A stretch of 16,570 nt of DNA from an uncultured Nitrospinaceae bacterium (GCA_938073925.1 CALJGH010000255.1:1-16570); one strand, 5' to 3'. Numbered from the stretch's first letter, positions 7,425 to 14,778 are shown. The notes: generated by a model not told the origin, from the letters alone. Made by a program: numbers and translations.

Positions 7425-7841
7425 ATGGCAAACATAAAAAGCACAAGAGACGATACCCATCAATGCGAAAAATGCTTACCCGCCTATTGCTGTAATTATT
7501 TCGCCTTTGGAATAGATGAACCCGAAAACCGGCGCGATTATGAAAGTCTTCTATGGAAGATCGCTCACGAGAATACATCTATCTACATTTACCGACAAGA
7601 CTGGTTCATTATGATTCATAACCGGTGCAATTTTTTAATGCCCGACAATAAATGCGCAATCTATGAACATCGACCTTATATGTGCCGCGAGCATAGTACC
7701 GAGTCCTGCGAGTACACTGGAGATGATTACGGCTTCACAGAACACTTCAAAAGCTACGATGATTTATTAATTTATATAAAGGAAAACACCAATTTCAGGT
7801 TCAAACACGGGCCTACAGGGGTGGGGCCGAACTGCCTGTAG
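7425..7841 (+). CDS. CxxCxxCC-family (YkgJ-type) putative metal-binding protein
   Basis: This 138-residue protein carries the cysteine pattern of the PF03692 family, annotated as a putative zinc- or iron-chelating domain. Cys14, Cys17 and the Cys22-Cys23 pair are followed by Cys68 (RCNFL), Cys77 (KCAIYEHRP) and Cys87 (MCREH), the family's C-fL...C-iY-RP-CR signature, plus Cys95 and Cys137. No signal peptide or membrane segment is seen, so it is probably cytoplasmic. The ATG has AAGGA 6 bases upstream and its own predicted promoter. It stands alone on the plus strand between rho and the convergent rplQ. Its biochemical role is unknown; metal binding is inferred from the family. Confidence 0.85.
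   Translation: MANIKSTRDDTHQCEKCLPAYCCNYFAFGIDEPENRRDYESLLWKIAHENTSIYIYRQDWFIMIHNRCNFLMPDNKCAIYEHRPYMCREHSTESCEYTGDDYGFTEHFKSYDDLLIYIKENTNFRFKHGPTGVGPNCL
7813..7841 (+). terminator. Hairpin at the convergent gene ends, possible terminator
   Basis: CTACAGG (7813-7819) and CCTGTAG (7835-7841) form a perfect 7-bp stem around a 15-base loop, and the right arm contains the stop codon of the plus-strand gene. A run of six T lies only about 14 bases further on, and no U-tract follows on the minus strand. This is not a canonical intrinsic terminator in either direction. It may stabilise 3' ends or serve both convergent transcripts. Confidence 0.4.
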
Positions 7842-7852
7842 ATAGAAGGATA

Positions 7853-8401
7853 TTATTTTTTATCTTCCTTATCTTTGGCGGCCGGTTTTTTCGGATCGGC
7901 TTTCTTTTTGGTGTCTTTTTCTTTTTCAGTTTTTGTTTCTTTTTTAGCCGCAGTCTTTTTCTCAACTGGTTTTTTCTCAGCTGTTTTCGGCGTTGCTGTT
8001 TTTTTTGCTGCGCCTTTACTTTTTTCCTGAGTAGGTGCATCACCTTCACGGTCGACCAATTCAATAAACGCCATAGGGGCATTGTCCCCTTTTCGCGGAC
8101 CTATTTTAATGATTCTAGTGTAACCGCCAGGCCGTTTAGCATAACGCTCAGCCAAAGGACCAAAAACTTTTTGTACCGTTTCTTTTTGCGGAGCCAGCTT
8201 GAAAGCCTGTCGTCTTGCGTGAAGCGTTCCTTTTTTACCCAGGGTAATTGTCTTTTCCACTTTTCCGCGTAACTCTTTTGCTTTGGCTAATGTTGTGCTG
8301 ATTCGCTCTCTCAGGATCAATGCTCCTACGAGATTGCGAAAAAGTGCTTTTCGGTGAGCGGATGTTCTGCCTAACTTTCTTCCTGCTTTCAAATGCCGCA
8401 T
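7853..8401 (-). CDS. rplQ: 50S ribosomal protein L17 with a long lysine-rich C-terminal tail
   Basis: Residues 1-120 are a standard bacterial L17 (MRHLKAGRKLGR, STTLAKAKELR, GGYTRIIKIGPRKGDNAPMA, ending ELVDREG), a large-subunit protein near the exit tunnel. A further 62 residues follow. They are made mostly of Lys, Ala, Glu, Thr and Pro, with 23 lysines, and resemble histone-H1-type tails. This brings the protein to 182 residues against the usual 115-130. The tail is in frame with no stop and is probably disordered. The gene follows rpoA by 26 bases with AAGGAG upstream, and it ends the operon. Confidence 0.96.
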   Translation of the reverse strand: MRHLKAGRKLGRTSAHRKALFRNLVGALILRERISTTLAKAKELRGKVEKTITLGKKGTLHARRQAFKLAPQKETVQKVFGPLAERYAKRPGGYTRIIKIGPRKGDNAPMAFIELVDREGDAPTQEKSKGAAKKTATPKTAEKKPVEKKTAAKKETKTEKEKDTKKKADPKKPAAKDKEDKK

Positions 8402-8427
8402 TGCTGGTTTTGCTCCTTAGATAAGCC

Positions 8428-9456
8428 TTATTGTTCGACTTCTGTTTCCGTTTCTTTTTTCTTCTGCGCTTGAATGATTTGTTTTAAATCTTCTTCTTCC
8501 ACTTTCATTCCCAAGTGGAGGCCCATTTGTTCGAGAATCTCTTTAATTTCGTTCAGCGATTTTCTGCCAAAGTTTCTCGTTTTAAGCATTTCACCATCTG
8601 TCTTCGTCACCAACTCGGCAATGGTCTGGATGTTAGCATTCTTCAAACAGTTGTAGGACCGAACCGAAAGTTCAAGTTCTTCAACGCATTTCGCCATATT
8701 GCCCAGCATCTTCTGTTTTTTCTCATCAACCTGAGGCATTACCGGTTCCGGCTCTTCGTCAAAGTTGATAAAAATTTGCATATGGTCTTTGACAATTTTT
8801 GCCGCATGCGCCAATGCATCTTCAGGAGTGATACCGCCGTTCGTCCATAACTCCATGACCAAAGAATCATAATCACTGGACTGACCCACCCGTGTATTTT
8901 CAACATGGTAGGAAATTTTTTCGATTGGAGAAAAACTAGAATCTATCGGAATCATTTGCACAGATTCATTCTCAATGACATGTTTATCTGCTGATACATA
9001 TCCACGACCTTTTCTTACGATCATTTCCACATCTACTTTTACACTCTGGTCGATGGTGAGAATCACATGATCTGGATTCAAAACTTCAACATCTGGGTCA
9101 GCAACAATATCTTTAGCACAAATCGTACCGGCCTCGCTTGCCTTGATATAAATACGTTTTGAGTCTGCCTCGCCCGTCAACTTAAGGTTAAGCTGCTTAA
9201 TGTTCAGCATGATCTCTGTCACATCTTCCATAACACCGGGGATAGAGGAGAACTCATGAAAGATCCCTTCAAACTTAACCGCTACAACAGCAGCCCCTTC
9301 GATAGAAGAAAGCAGCATTCTGCGCAATGAGTTTCCGATGGTTACACCGAATCCTCGCTCAAACGGACCAGCACTCAGCTTGCCATAATATTCGGATCTA
9401 TTTTGCTTATCAAATTCTAATCGTTTTGGTTTAACGATTCCCTGGGCTGTGAACAT
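8428..9456 (-). CDS. rpoA: DNA-directed RNA polymerase subunit alpha
   Basis: The alpha subunit forms the dimer that nucleates RNA polymerase assembly, and its C-terminal domain contacts UP elements and activators. It has 342 residues. The N-terminal dimerisation domain (about 1-235) includes GFGVTIGNSLRRMLLSSIEG. After a linker, the C-terminal domain (about 260-325) carries ELSVRSYNCLKNANI, keeping the Arg and Asn that correspond to E. coli Arg265 and Asn268 for DNA minor-groove contact, with Tyr at the intervening Ala267 position. A short charged tail ends the protein. The ATG has GGAGG 4 bases upstream, next to a small GACCC/GGGTC inverted repeat. Confidence 0.98.
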   Translation of the reverse strand: MFTAQGIVKPKRLEFDKQNRSEYYGKLSAGPFERGFGVTIGNSLRRMLLSSIEGAAVVAVKFEGIFHEFSSIPGVMEDVTEIMLNIKQLNLKLTGEADSKRIYIKASEAGTICAKDIVADPDVEVLNPDHVILTIDQSVKVDVEMIVRKGRGYVSADKHVIENESVQMIPIDSSFSPIEKISYHVENTRVGQSSDYDSLVMELWTNGGITPEDALAHAAKIVKDHMQIFINFDEEPEPVMPQVDEKKQKMLGNMAKCVEELELSVRSYNCLKNANIQTIAELVTKTDGEMLKTRNFGRKSLNEIKEILEQMGLHLGMKVEEEDLKQIIQAQKKKETETEVEQ

Positions 9457-9465
9457 GTAGCCTCC

Positions 9466-9483
9466 GACCCCAAAATTCGGGTC
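9466..9483 (-). promoter_or_regulatory. Small hairpin abutting the rpoA ribosome binding site
   Basis: GACCC and GGGTC form a 5-bp stem around an 8-base loop. In the minus-strand transcript its 3' arm ends right before the rpoA Shine-Dalgarno GGAGG. It could tune initiation, but it is short and may be chance. Confidence 0.25.
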
Positions 9484-9516
9484 TTATCAATTGTTAATTA
9501 TTTAGTGAATAACCTG

Positions 9517-10143
9517 TTATCGAGAGTAGAGCTCAACGATCAACTGTTCCTCAATTGGCATCGCAACATCTTCTCTTGCAGGCATTGCCTGAACTACTCC
9601 CTGCTTGCTATCGGCATCAAATGAAAGCCATTCCGGCAGGTTTTTATCTTTAATATTTTCTATAGCCAAGTTAACCGGCTTTTTTTTGCTTTTGTTCGGA
9701 TTAGGAGCAATAGTATCCCCCTGCTTAAGGATATAGGAAGGGACATCCATTTTTTTTCCATTGACCGTAAAATGTTTATGGCGAACTAACTGACGGGCAG
9801 CATTTCTCGATGGAGCAAGGCCCATTCGATACACAACATTATCGAATCTCAATTCCAGATTCTGCAAAAGGTTCTCACCGGTTGCACCTTTTTTCTTATT
9901 TGCTGCAAAAAAGTAGTTACGGAATGGTTTTTCCAATATGCCGTAAATACGTTTTACCTTTTGCTTTTCACGAAGCTGAACCCCATATTCCGAGAATTTA
10001 GTACGCCCCTGACCATGCTGTCCAGGAGGATAGGCTCTTTTTTCAATAGCGCATTTTGCCGTCTCGCAACGGGAACCTTTTAGATACAGTTTTATTCCTT
10101 CTCGCCGACACAGTCGACAAACAGAACCTCGATACCTGGCCAA
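9517..10143 (-). CDS. rpsD: 30S ribosomal protein S4, zinc-binding form, TTG start
   Basis: S4 starts 30S assembly by binding the 5' domain of 16S rRNA. In several bacteria it also represses its own operon's translation. It has 208 residues. The N-terminal zinc knuckle has Cys9, Cys12, Cys26 and Cys31. YPPGQHG follows, and the S4 RNA-binding domain lies near 98-160 (MGLAPSRNAARQLVRHKHFTVNG). The first codon is TTG, with AGGAG upstream at good spacing. The conserved N-terminal MARY starts exactly there, and no in-frame ATG fits. A nine-codon mini-ORF ends 2 bases before this start. Confidence 0.96.
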   Translation of the reverse strand: MARYRGSVCRLCRREGIKLYLKGSRCETAKCAIEKRAYPPGQHGQGRTKFSEYGVQLREKQKVKRIYGILEKPFRNYFFAANKKKGATGENLLQNLELRFDNVVYRMGLAPSRNAARQLVRHKHFTVNGKKMDVPSYILKQGDTIAPNPNKSKKKPVNLAIENIKDKNLPEWLSFDADSKQGVVQAMPAREDVAMPIEEQLIVELYSR

Positions 10144-10267
10144 ATTCAGCTTCTCCTTTCAGGTTTAAACATTTTAGTCTCTCCAAAAATTGCTTTTAAC
10201 TGCAAGCCAACCTTACAATAGAACAGGGTTGTGCTAAAGAAAATCATCGAACAATTAGAAACTCTCA
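10144..10267 (-). promoter_or_regulatory. rpsK-rpsD spacer with a mini-ORF, candidate S4 leader
   Basis: This 124-base gap is the longest within the ribosomal cluster. On the minus strand it holds a CAACC/GGTTG inverted repeat (10208-10231, 14-base loop) and then GGAGAG in front of an ATG at 10172. That ATG opens an eight-residue ORF (MFKPERRS) which runs through the rpsD Shine-Dalgarno and stops at 10146, 2 bases before the rpsD TTG. The arrangement would fit translational coupling or S4 feedback, but I recognise no known S4-leader fold. Confidence 0.35.
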
Positions 10268-10657
10268 TTAAACTCTTCGTCTTTTTCTTGGACGACAACC
10301 ATTATGTGGAATAGGAGTTCTATCTCTAATAACGAGAATTTCCATTCCGGCCGCTTGCAAGGAACGGATTGCAGACTCACGCCCTGAACCTGGACCTTTC
10401 ACATGAACTTCAAGTTTTTTCATTCCCATATCCCTGGCTTTTATGGCTGCCTTGTCTGCGGCTACCTGAGCTGCGAAGGGAGTGCTTTTCCTAGAACCTT
10501 TAAAACCTTGCGCACCAGCACTCGACCAAGACACCACATTGCCGGACATATCAGAAATGGTGATGATGGTGTTGTTAAACGTGGCGCGGATATGAGCTAC
10601 CCCTACTTCTGGAGCTGTTTTCTGCTTTTTTTTACCGCTTTTGGATTTCTTATCCAT
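10268..10657 (-). CDS. rpsK: 30S ribosomal protein S11
   Basis: S11 binds 16S rRNA in the platform near the decoding region and the mRNA exit channel. Its 129 residues match the family. After a short basic N-terminus, the core contains GVAHIRATFNNTIITISD, SWSSAGAQGFKGSRKSTPFA and KGPGSGRESAIR, ending in the conserved IPHNGCRPRKRRRV. The ATG has GGAG 11 bases upstream, a rather long spacing. It lies 54 bases after rpsM, in the usual alpha-operon order. Confidence 0.97.
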   Translation of the reverse strand: MDKKSKSGKKKQKTAPEVGVAHIRATFNNTIITISDMSGNVVSWSSAGAQGFKGSRKSTPFAAQVAADKAAIKARDMGMKKLEVHVKGPGSGRESAIRSLQAAGMEILVIRDRTPIPHNGCRPRKRRRV

Positions 10658-10711
10658 TAATTTAATTTCTCCAGATCTTTTTTATGAGAATCTCTAATAT
10701 TTAAAACACCC

Positions 10712-11083
10712 TTATTTTTTAGCACGAGCACCAACTGTTTTCTTTGGGCCTTTTCTTGTTCGTGCATTGGTATGAGTTCTCTGCCCATGCACTGGCAAAC
10801 CTCTACGGTGCCGAAGGCCTCGATAAGAACTGATATCCATCAAGCGTTTTATATTCATAGTGACATTTCGTCTAAGGTCGCCTTCCACCTCGTAGTCCTT
10901 GTCAATGACACTTCGGATTCGAGTGATCTCTTCTTCTGTCAGATCCTTCATCCGTATTTCTTCACCCACTTGAGCTTTTTTGAGAATCGCATGCGATGAT
11001 GTTCTGCCCACCCCATATATGTAAGTCAAAGCGATCCAAGCCGGTTTATCTTTTGGAATATCAACACCTGCTATACGTGCCAC
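10712..11083 (-). CDS. rpsM: 30S ribosomal protein S13, GTG start
   Basis: S13 sits in the head of the small subunit and forms an intersubunit bridge. It has 123 residues. MARIAGVDIPKDK opens the protein, a helix-two-turn-helix region follows, SYRGLRHRRGLPVHGQRT is the conserved core, and a basic tail (ARTRKGPKKTVGARAKK) contacts P-site tRNA. The start codon is GTG, with AAAGGAG 5 bases upstream. That Shine-Dalgarno begins just after the rpmJ stop, 10 bases before this gene. Confidence 0.97.
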   Translation of the reverse strand: MARIAGVDIPKDKPAWIALTYIYGVGRTSSHAILKKAQVGEEIRMKDLTEEEITRIRSVIDKDYEVEGDLRRNVTMNIKRLMDISSYRGLRHRRGLPVHGQRTHTNARTRKGPKKTVGARAKK

Positions 11084-11093
11084 AGTTTCTCCT

Positions 11094-11207
11094 TTATCCT
11101 TGTCGCTGCTTGTGTTTTGGGTTTTCGCAAATCACCCGCACAACACCGCGACGGCGAATCACTTTACATTTCATGCAAATCGGTTTGACCGAACTTCGTA
11201 CTTTCAT
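11094..11207 (-). CDS. rpmJ: 50S ribosomal protein L36, zinc-binding form
   Basis: This gene is too short for most ORF callers. Its 37-residue product, MKVRSSVKPICMKCKVIRRR followed by GVVRVICENPKHKQRQG, is a complete L36 of the C+ type, with zinc ligands Cys11, Cys14, Cys27 and His32. L36 packs against 23S rRNA in a late assembly step. The gene sits 12 bases after infA and 10 before rpsM, its usual place between the spc and alpha gene groups. AGAGGG lies upstream of the ATG. Confidence 0.97.
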   Translation of the reverse strand: MKVRSSVKPICMKCKVIRRRGVVRVICENPKHKQRQG

Positions 11208-11219
11208 GGTTCTTCCCTC

Positions 11220-11438
11220 TTATTTATATCGATAGGTAATTCGGCCGCGCGTCAGATCATAAGGTGAGAGTTGCACCTTCACCTTATCTCCAGACAAAAT
11301 ACGAATAAAATGCATTCGCATCTTCCCCGAAATATGAGCCAACACCTTATGCCCGTTTTCCAACTCGACTCGGAACATAGCGTTAGGCAACGGCTCTAAA
11401 ATCGTGCCCTCTACCTCTATGGATTCTTCTTTAGACAT
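11220..11438 (-). CDS. infA: Translation initiation factor IF-1
   Basis: IF-1 occupies the A site of the 30S subunit during initiation. Its 72 residues form one S1-type OB fold: EVEGTILEPLPNAMFRVEL, GHKVLAHISGKMR, and the conserved LSPYDLTRGRITYRYK end. The ATG overlaps the last codons of adk by 8 bases. map (methionine aminopeptidase), which commonly lies between adk and infA, is absent here, so adk runs directly into infA. Confidence 0.98.
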   Translation of the reverse strand: MSKEESIEVEGTILEPLPNAMFRVELENGHKVLAHISGKMRMHFIRILSGDKVKVQLSPYDLTRGRITYRYK

Positions 11439-12075
11439 CTATCATTTTGCAAACATTGGAAAAAATTTCTTCCACTGAGCCCTTTGCTTCGACCATTTTC
11501 AAGTTTTCCTGTTTTTTGTAAAATTCTTTTAGAGGAGCAGTAGACCCCATATAAACTTTTAATCTTTCTTGAATCGTTTCTCTATTATCGTCTTGCCTTT
11601 GTTCCAACCTCCCTCCGCAACCATCGCAAACCCCCGAAACCTTTGGGGGACGGGATATATGGTGAAACATGGCTCCACATTCCGGACAAGTGCTTCGCCC
11701 GGTTAGCCGATTGACAACTTCTTCGGCACTAACTTCCAAGTCGATCACCTTATCAATCTTCAAATTCATCTCAACCAAGGTTTCCGATAGCTTTTCCGCC
11801 TGCGCAATATTTCGGGGAAATCCATCCAGAATGAACCCGGTTTTACAATCCGCTTGTCGGATGCGCTCTTTAATCAGATCAATGACCACATCGTCAGTAA
11901 CCAACTGCCCCGCATCCATTACTATTTTCGCACGAGCACCCAGTTCGGTATTATCCTTAACTGCTTGTCGCAGAATATCGCCAGTGGAAATTTGCGGAAT
12001 CTGAAATTTTTCTTTCAGCAATTTTGCCTGAGTGCCTTTACCAGCACCAGGTGGCCCTAAAAGAATCAATCTCAT
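11431..12075 (-). CDS. adk: Adenylate kinase, zinc-lid form
   Basis: Adenylate kinase interconverts ATP plus AMP and two ADP in the cytoplasm. With the ATG at 12075 it has 214 residues. A TTG one codon upstream is a less likely start, because the conserved MRLILLGPPGAGKGT begins at the ATG and GAGG lies 7 bases before that upstream TTG-ATG pair. The P-loop is at 7-15, the AMP-binding region has STGDILR and GFILDGFPR, and the long LID domain holds four zinc cysteines (130, 133, 150, 153) as CPEC and CDGC. It starts 3 bases after secY, as in many spc operons. Confidence 0.97.
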   Translation of the reverse strand: MRLILLGPPGAGKGTQAKLLKEKFQIPQISTGDILRQAVKDNTELGARAKIVMDAGQLVTDDVVIDLIKERIRQADCKTGFILDGFPRNIAQAEKLSETLVEMNLKIDKVIDLEVSAEEVVNRLTGRSTCPECGAMFHHISRPPKVSGVCDGCGGRLEQRQDDNRETIQERLKVYMGSTAPLKEFYKKQENLKMVEAKGSVEEIFSNVCKMIDV

Positions 12076-12078
12076 CAA

Positions 12079-13392
12079 TCAGCCTCTTCGGCTTTTCAAA
12101 CGCCCCTTTTTGACAAAACCGTCATAATTTCTCATAACCAGATGGGACTCAATTTGCTGCATAGTATCCAAGGATACTCCCACCACAATTAATAAGCTTG
12201 TTCCACCAAAATAAAATGGGATGTTAAAGTATTTTATCAAATAATCCGGCAAAATACAGACTAAAGACAAATACAACGCTCCGTAAAAAGTAAGCCTTGA
12301 GAGAATCGTATCAATATACTCTGACGTTTTGTTTCCCGGTCGAATTCCAGGCACATAACCTCCGTGCTTTTTCATATTGTCAGCAACATCAACGGGGTTG
12401 AAAATAACCGCCGTATAAAAATAACAAAAGAAAAATATTGCACCTATAAAAATCAAACTATAAACAATCGTCCCCGGTGTCAGCATAGCCGAAACCGTCT
12501 GCATCCAAGGATGACTGATAAACTGCGCTATTGTTGCCGGAAACATAATGATCGAAGAAGCAAAAATTGGTGGGATAACCCCCGACGTATTCACTTTCAA
12601 AGGCAAATGTGTAGATTGCCCGCCCATCATCTTTCGACCCACCACCCGCTTTGCATATTGGATCGGTATCCGCCGCTGCCCTCCTTCCGTAAACACAATG
12701 GCTCCAACCACGGCGATCATTAAAATAAGAAGAAAAAGCATGACCAGCACAGACATTTCACCAGTGCCCATCAAATCCAACGACTGAAATATTGCCGCTG
12801 GTGTTCCTGCAACAATTCCGGAAAAAATAATCAGGGAAATCCCATTACCAATTCCCCTCTCCGTGATCTGCTCTCCCAACCACATCAGAAAAGAAGTTCC
12901 AGCGGTCAAAGTAAGAACCGTCATCAATCTGAAATCCCAGCCCGGATCCGGCACAATGGGGCTGCCCCCAGGACTTTTCATGGCTTCCAAACCTACTGCG
13001 ATTCCTGACCCTTGAATCGTACTCAACAACACCGTTCCATAACGAGTGTACTGGGTGATCTTCTTTTGCCCTTGCTCGCCTTCTTTTTTCAACCTTGCCA
13101 AGTAAGGCGAGACAATTGTCATCAGCTGCAAAATAATAGATGCGCTGATATAAGGCATGATACCCAATGCAAAAATGGTCAACCGACTTAAAGCACCGCC
13201 GGAGAACATATCAAAAAACCCAAGAATAGTTCCCTGCGCTCTGGCAAATAATTCTGCCAATGCTACAGAGTTGATTCCCGGCGTTGGGATATGCGCCCCA
13301 ATCCGATAAACCACCAAAAGCGCCAACGTAAAAAGAATTTTCTTTTTAAGTTCAGGAACCCGAAATATATTGCCGAAGCTTTCTGCCGCCAT
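12079..13392 (-). CDS. secY: Protein translocase subunit SecY
   Basis: SecY is the protein-conducting pore of the inner membrane. It has 437 residues, with many hydrophobic stretches consistent with the ten membrane helices of the family. Recognisable blocks are RIGAHIPTPGI, the plug region GFFDMFSGGAL, GIMPYISASIILQLM, GEQITERGIGNGISLIIF, the cytoplasmic loop GGQRRIPIQYAKR, NTSGVIPPIFASSI, and GGYVPGIRPG. The basic C-terminus (KKGRLKSRRG) faces the cytoplasm. The ATG follows the rplO stop with no gap and has no Shine-Dalgarno at normal spacing, so translation is probably coupled to rplO. Confidence 0.98.
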   Translation of the reverse strand: MAAESFGNIFRVPELKKKILFTLALLVVYRIGAHIPTPGINSVALAELFARAQGTILGFFDMFSGGALSRLTIFALGIMPYISASIILQLMTIVSPYLARLKKEGEQGQKKITQYTRYGTVLLSTIQGSGIAVGLEAMKSPGGSPIVPDPGWDFRLMTVLTLTAGTSFLMWLGEQITERGIGNGISLIIFSGIVAGTPAAIFQSLDLMGTGEMSVLVMLFLLILMIAVVGAIVFTEGGQRRIPIQYAKRVVGRKMMGGQSTHLPLKVNTSGVIPPIFASSIIMFPATIAQFISHPWMQTVSAMLTPGTIVYSLIFIGAIFFFCYFYTAVIFNPVDVADNMKKHGGYVPGIRPGNKTSEYIDTILSRLTFYGALYLSLVCILPDYLIKYFNIPFYFGGTSLLIVVGVSLDTMQQIESHLVMRNYDGFVKKGRLKSRRG

Positions 13393-13833
13393 TTATAGGG
13401 TTACAACCTTTCCCCCGGACTTCTCAATTTTTGCTTGAGCCGATCCGCTGAACTTATGCGCATGCACGTTGAGCGATTCTTTCAACTCGCCATTACCGAG
13501 GATTTTTACGGCTCCGATTTTTTTTATCAATCCCTTTTCCTTCATAACCTCAGGAGTAACAGGATCAATGCCAGCACATTTAACCAACTGCTCTACATTC
13601 ACGAGCTCATAATATTTTTTGAAGATATTCGTAAAACCACGCTTAGGCAACCTTCGATGAAGCGGCATCTGCCCACCCTCAAACCAAGGCCGAACTCCTC
13701 CTCCAGAACGACTGTTCTGACCTTTTTGGCCTTTACCGGAAGTCTTACCCGTTCCCGAGCCAATTCCACGACCCACGCGCTTCCTATTTTTCCTGCCGCC
13801 CGCGGGACCTTTTAAATTAGATAACTGCAACAT
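13393..13833 (-). CDS. rplO: 50S ribosomal protein L15
   Basis: L15 is a late-assembly protein whose extended N-terminal arm threads into 23S rRNA. It has 146 residues. The Gly/Lys/Arg-rich arm (about 1-50) contains GRGIGSGTGKTSGKGQKGQ and GGVRPWFEGGQMPLHRRLPK. The globular end includes KILGNGELKESLNVHAHKFS. The ATG has GAGG 7 bases upstream. It follows rpsE by 13 bases, leaving no room for rpmD (L30), which often lies between them. Confidence 0.97.
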   Translation of the reverse strand: MLQLSNLKGPAGGRKNRKRVGRGIGSGTGKTSGKGQKGQNSRSGGGVRPWFEGGQMPLHRRLPKRGFTNIFKKYYELVNVEQLVKCAGIDPVTPEVMKEKGLIKKIGAVKILGNGELKESLNVHAHKFSGSAQAKIEKSGGKVVTL

Positions 13834-13846
13834 ACTTTTTCCTCGA

Positions 13847-14338
13847 TCAACCTACTTGTTTCCCTCTTGCTCGTGCACAATCTTTAGCACTTCGGAGGTC
13901 CATTAACCCTTGAATTGTAGCTTTAACAACATTATGCGGATTATTCGTGCGCAGACATTTCGTGAGAATATCCCGAACACCTGCCGCCTCCAATACAGCG
14001 CGAACCGCTCCGCCTGCAATTAGTCCAGTTCCTCGCGATGCCGGTTTCAGCATTACCCTTCCCGCTCCATAAGCACCAATCACTTCGTGCGGGATGGAAG
14101 AACCTTCCAAGCTAACTGAAACCAAACTTTTTTTAGCTTTTTCAACTCCCTTACGAATGGCCTCAGGAACCTCGTTGGCTTTACCCAAACCCCAGCCAAC
14201 CTTACCATCACGATTACCGACCACGACCAATGCACTGAAGCTGAACCGGCGACCTCCTTTTACAACCTTGGCTACACGGTTGATCTTGACCACTTTATCA
14301 ACAAAATCTGTTGGGTTTTCCGGTTGCTTCTGTCGCAA
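13847..14338 (-). CDS. rpsE: 30S ribosomal protein S5, TTG start
   Basis: S5 lies near the mRNA entry channel and affects decoding accuracy. It has 163 residues. The N-terminal double-stranded-RNA-binding-like fold has VKINRVAKVVKGGRRFSFSA and VVVGNRDGKVGWGLGKANEV, and the C-terminal fold has GRVMLKPASRGTGLIAGGAVRAVLE. The start is TTG, with AGGAGG about 5 bases upstream. No in-frame ATG lies nearby, and the usual N-terminal length supports this start. A 73-base spacer separates it from rplR; a weak ATCTC/GAGAT pairing is all I see in that spacer. Confidence 0.96.
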   Translation of the reverse strand: MRQKQPENPTDFVDKVVKINRVAKVVKGGRRFSFSALVVVGNRDGKVGWGLGKANEVPEAIRKGVEKAKKSLVSVSLEGSSIPHEVIGAYGAGRVMLKPASRGTGLIAGGAVRAVLEAAGVRDILTKCLRTNNPHNVVKATIQGLMDLRSAKDCARARGKQVG

Positions 14339-14411
14339 GCCTTCCTCCTACTTTTGTTTAGAGTATCTCCACTAACCCGGTAATTCTGGAATTTCTAGAG
14401 ATGCTTTTGGA

Positions 14412-14777
14412 TTAAAATTTAATTCCCTTTTCCCGTACCGCATCGGCAAGGGCTTTGACTCGTCCCGAATAATGAAAACCATTTCTATCGCAATAAATTT
14501 CTTTAATACCCTTAGCAGCGGCCTGCTCACCAATCATAGCGCCGACCAAAGCCGCAGCCTTTAAATTTCCACCGGTTTTCATCTGCTCTTTGAATCCCTT
14601 CGTCATAGACGAGCTGGAAACCAGAGTCTTACCTTCATTATCATCCACAATCTGCGCATAAATATGTTTACTACTGCGAAACACAGTCAACCGAGGCCGA
14701 TTGTTATGCCCTTGCACCTTTAGCTTGACCCTTTTCTTTCTTGCCAATCGCAGACGTTCACGTTCTAAAGTTTTCAT
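14412..14777 (-). CDS. rplR: 50S ribosomal protein L18
   Basis: L18 binds 5S rRNA together with L5 and anchors it in the central protuberance. The 121-residue product starts at the ATG at 14777 (MKTLERERLRLARKKRVK), one base after the rplF stop, with AAGGA 8 bases upstream. The open frame runs on to 14954, but that extension only shadows rplF and does not resemble L18. Conserved blocks are RPRLTVFRSSKHIYAQIVDD and CDRNGFHYSGRVKALADAVRE at the C-terminus. Confidence 0.97.
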   Translation of the reverse strand: MKTLERERLRLARKKRVKLKVQGHNNRPRLTVFRSSKHIYAQIVDDNEGKTLVSSSSMTKGFKEQMKTGGNLKAAALVGAMIGEQAAAKGIKEIYCDRNGFHYSGRVKALADAVREKGIKF

Positions 14778-14778
14778 T

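Noticed and set aside
7813..8082. Minus-strand open frame of 89 codons rich in Lys and Arg overlapping rplQ
   Set aside because: It is a shifted-frame shadow of the lysine-codon-rich L17 tail; the L17 frame is clearly the real one.
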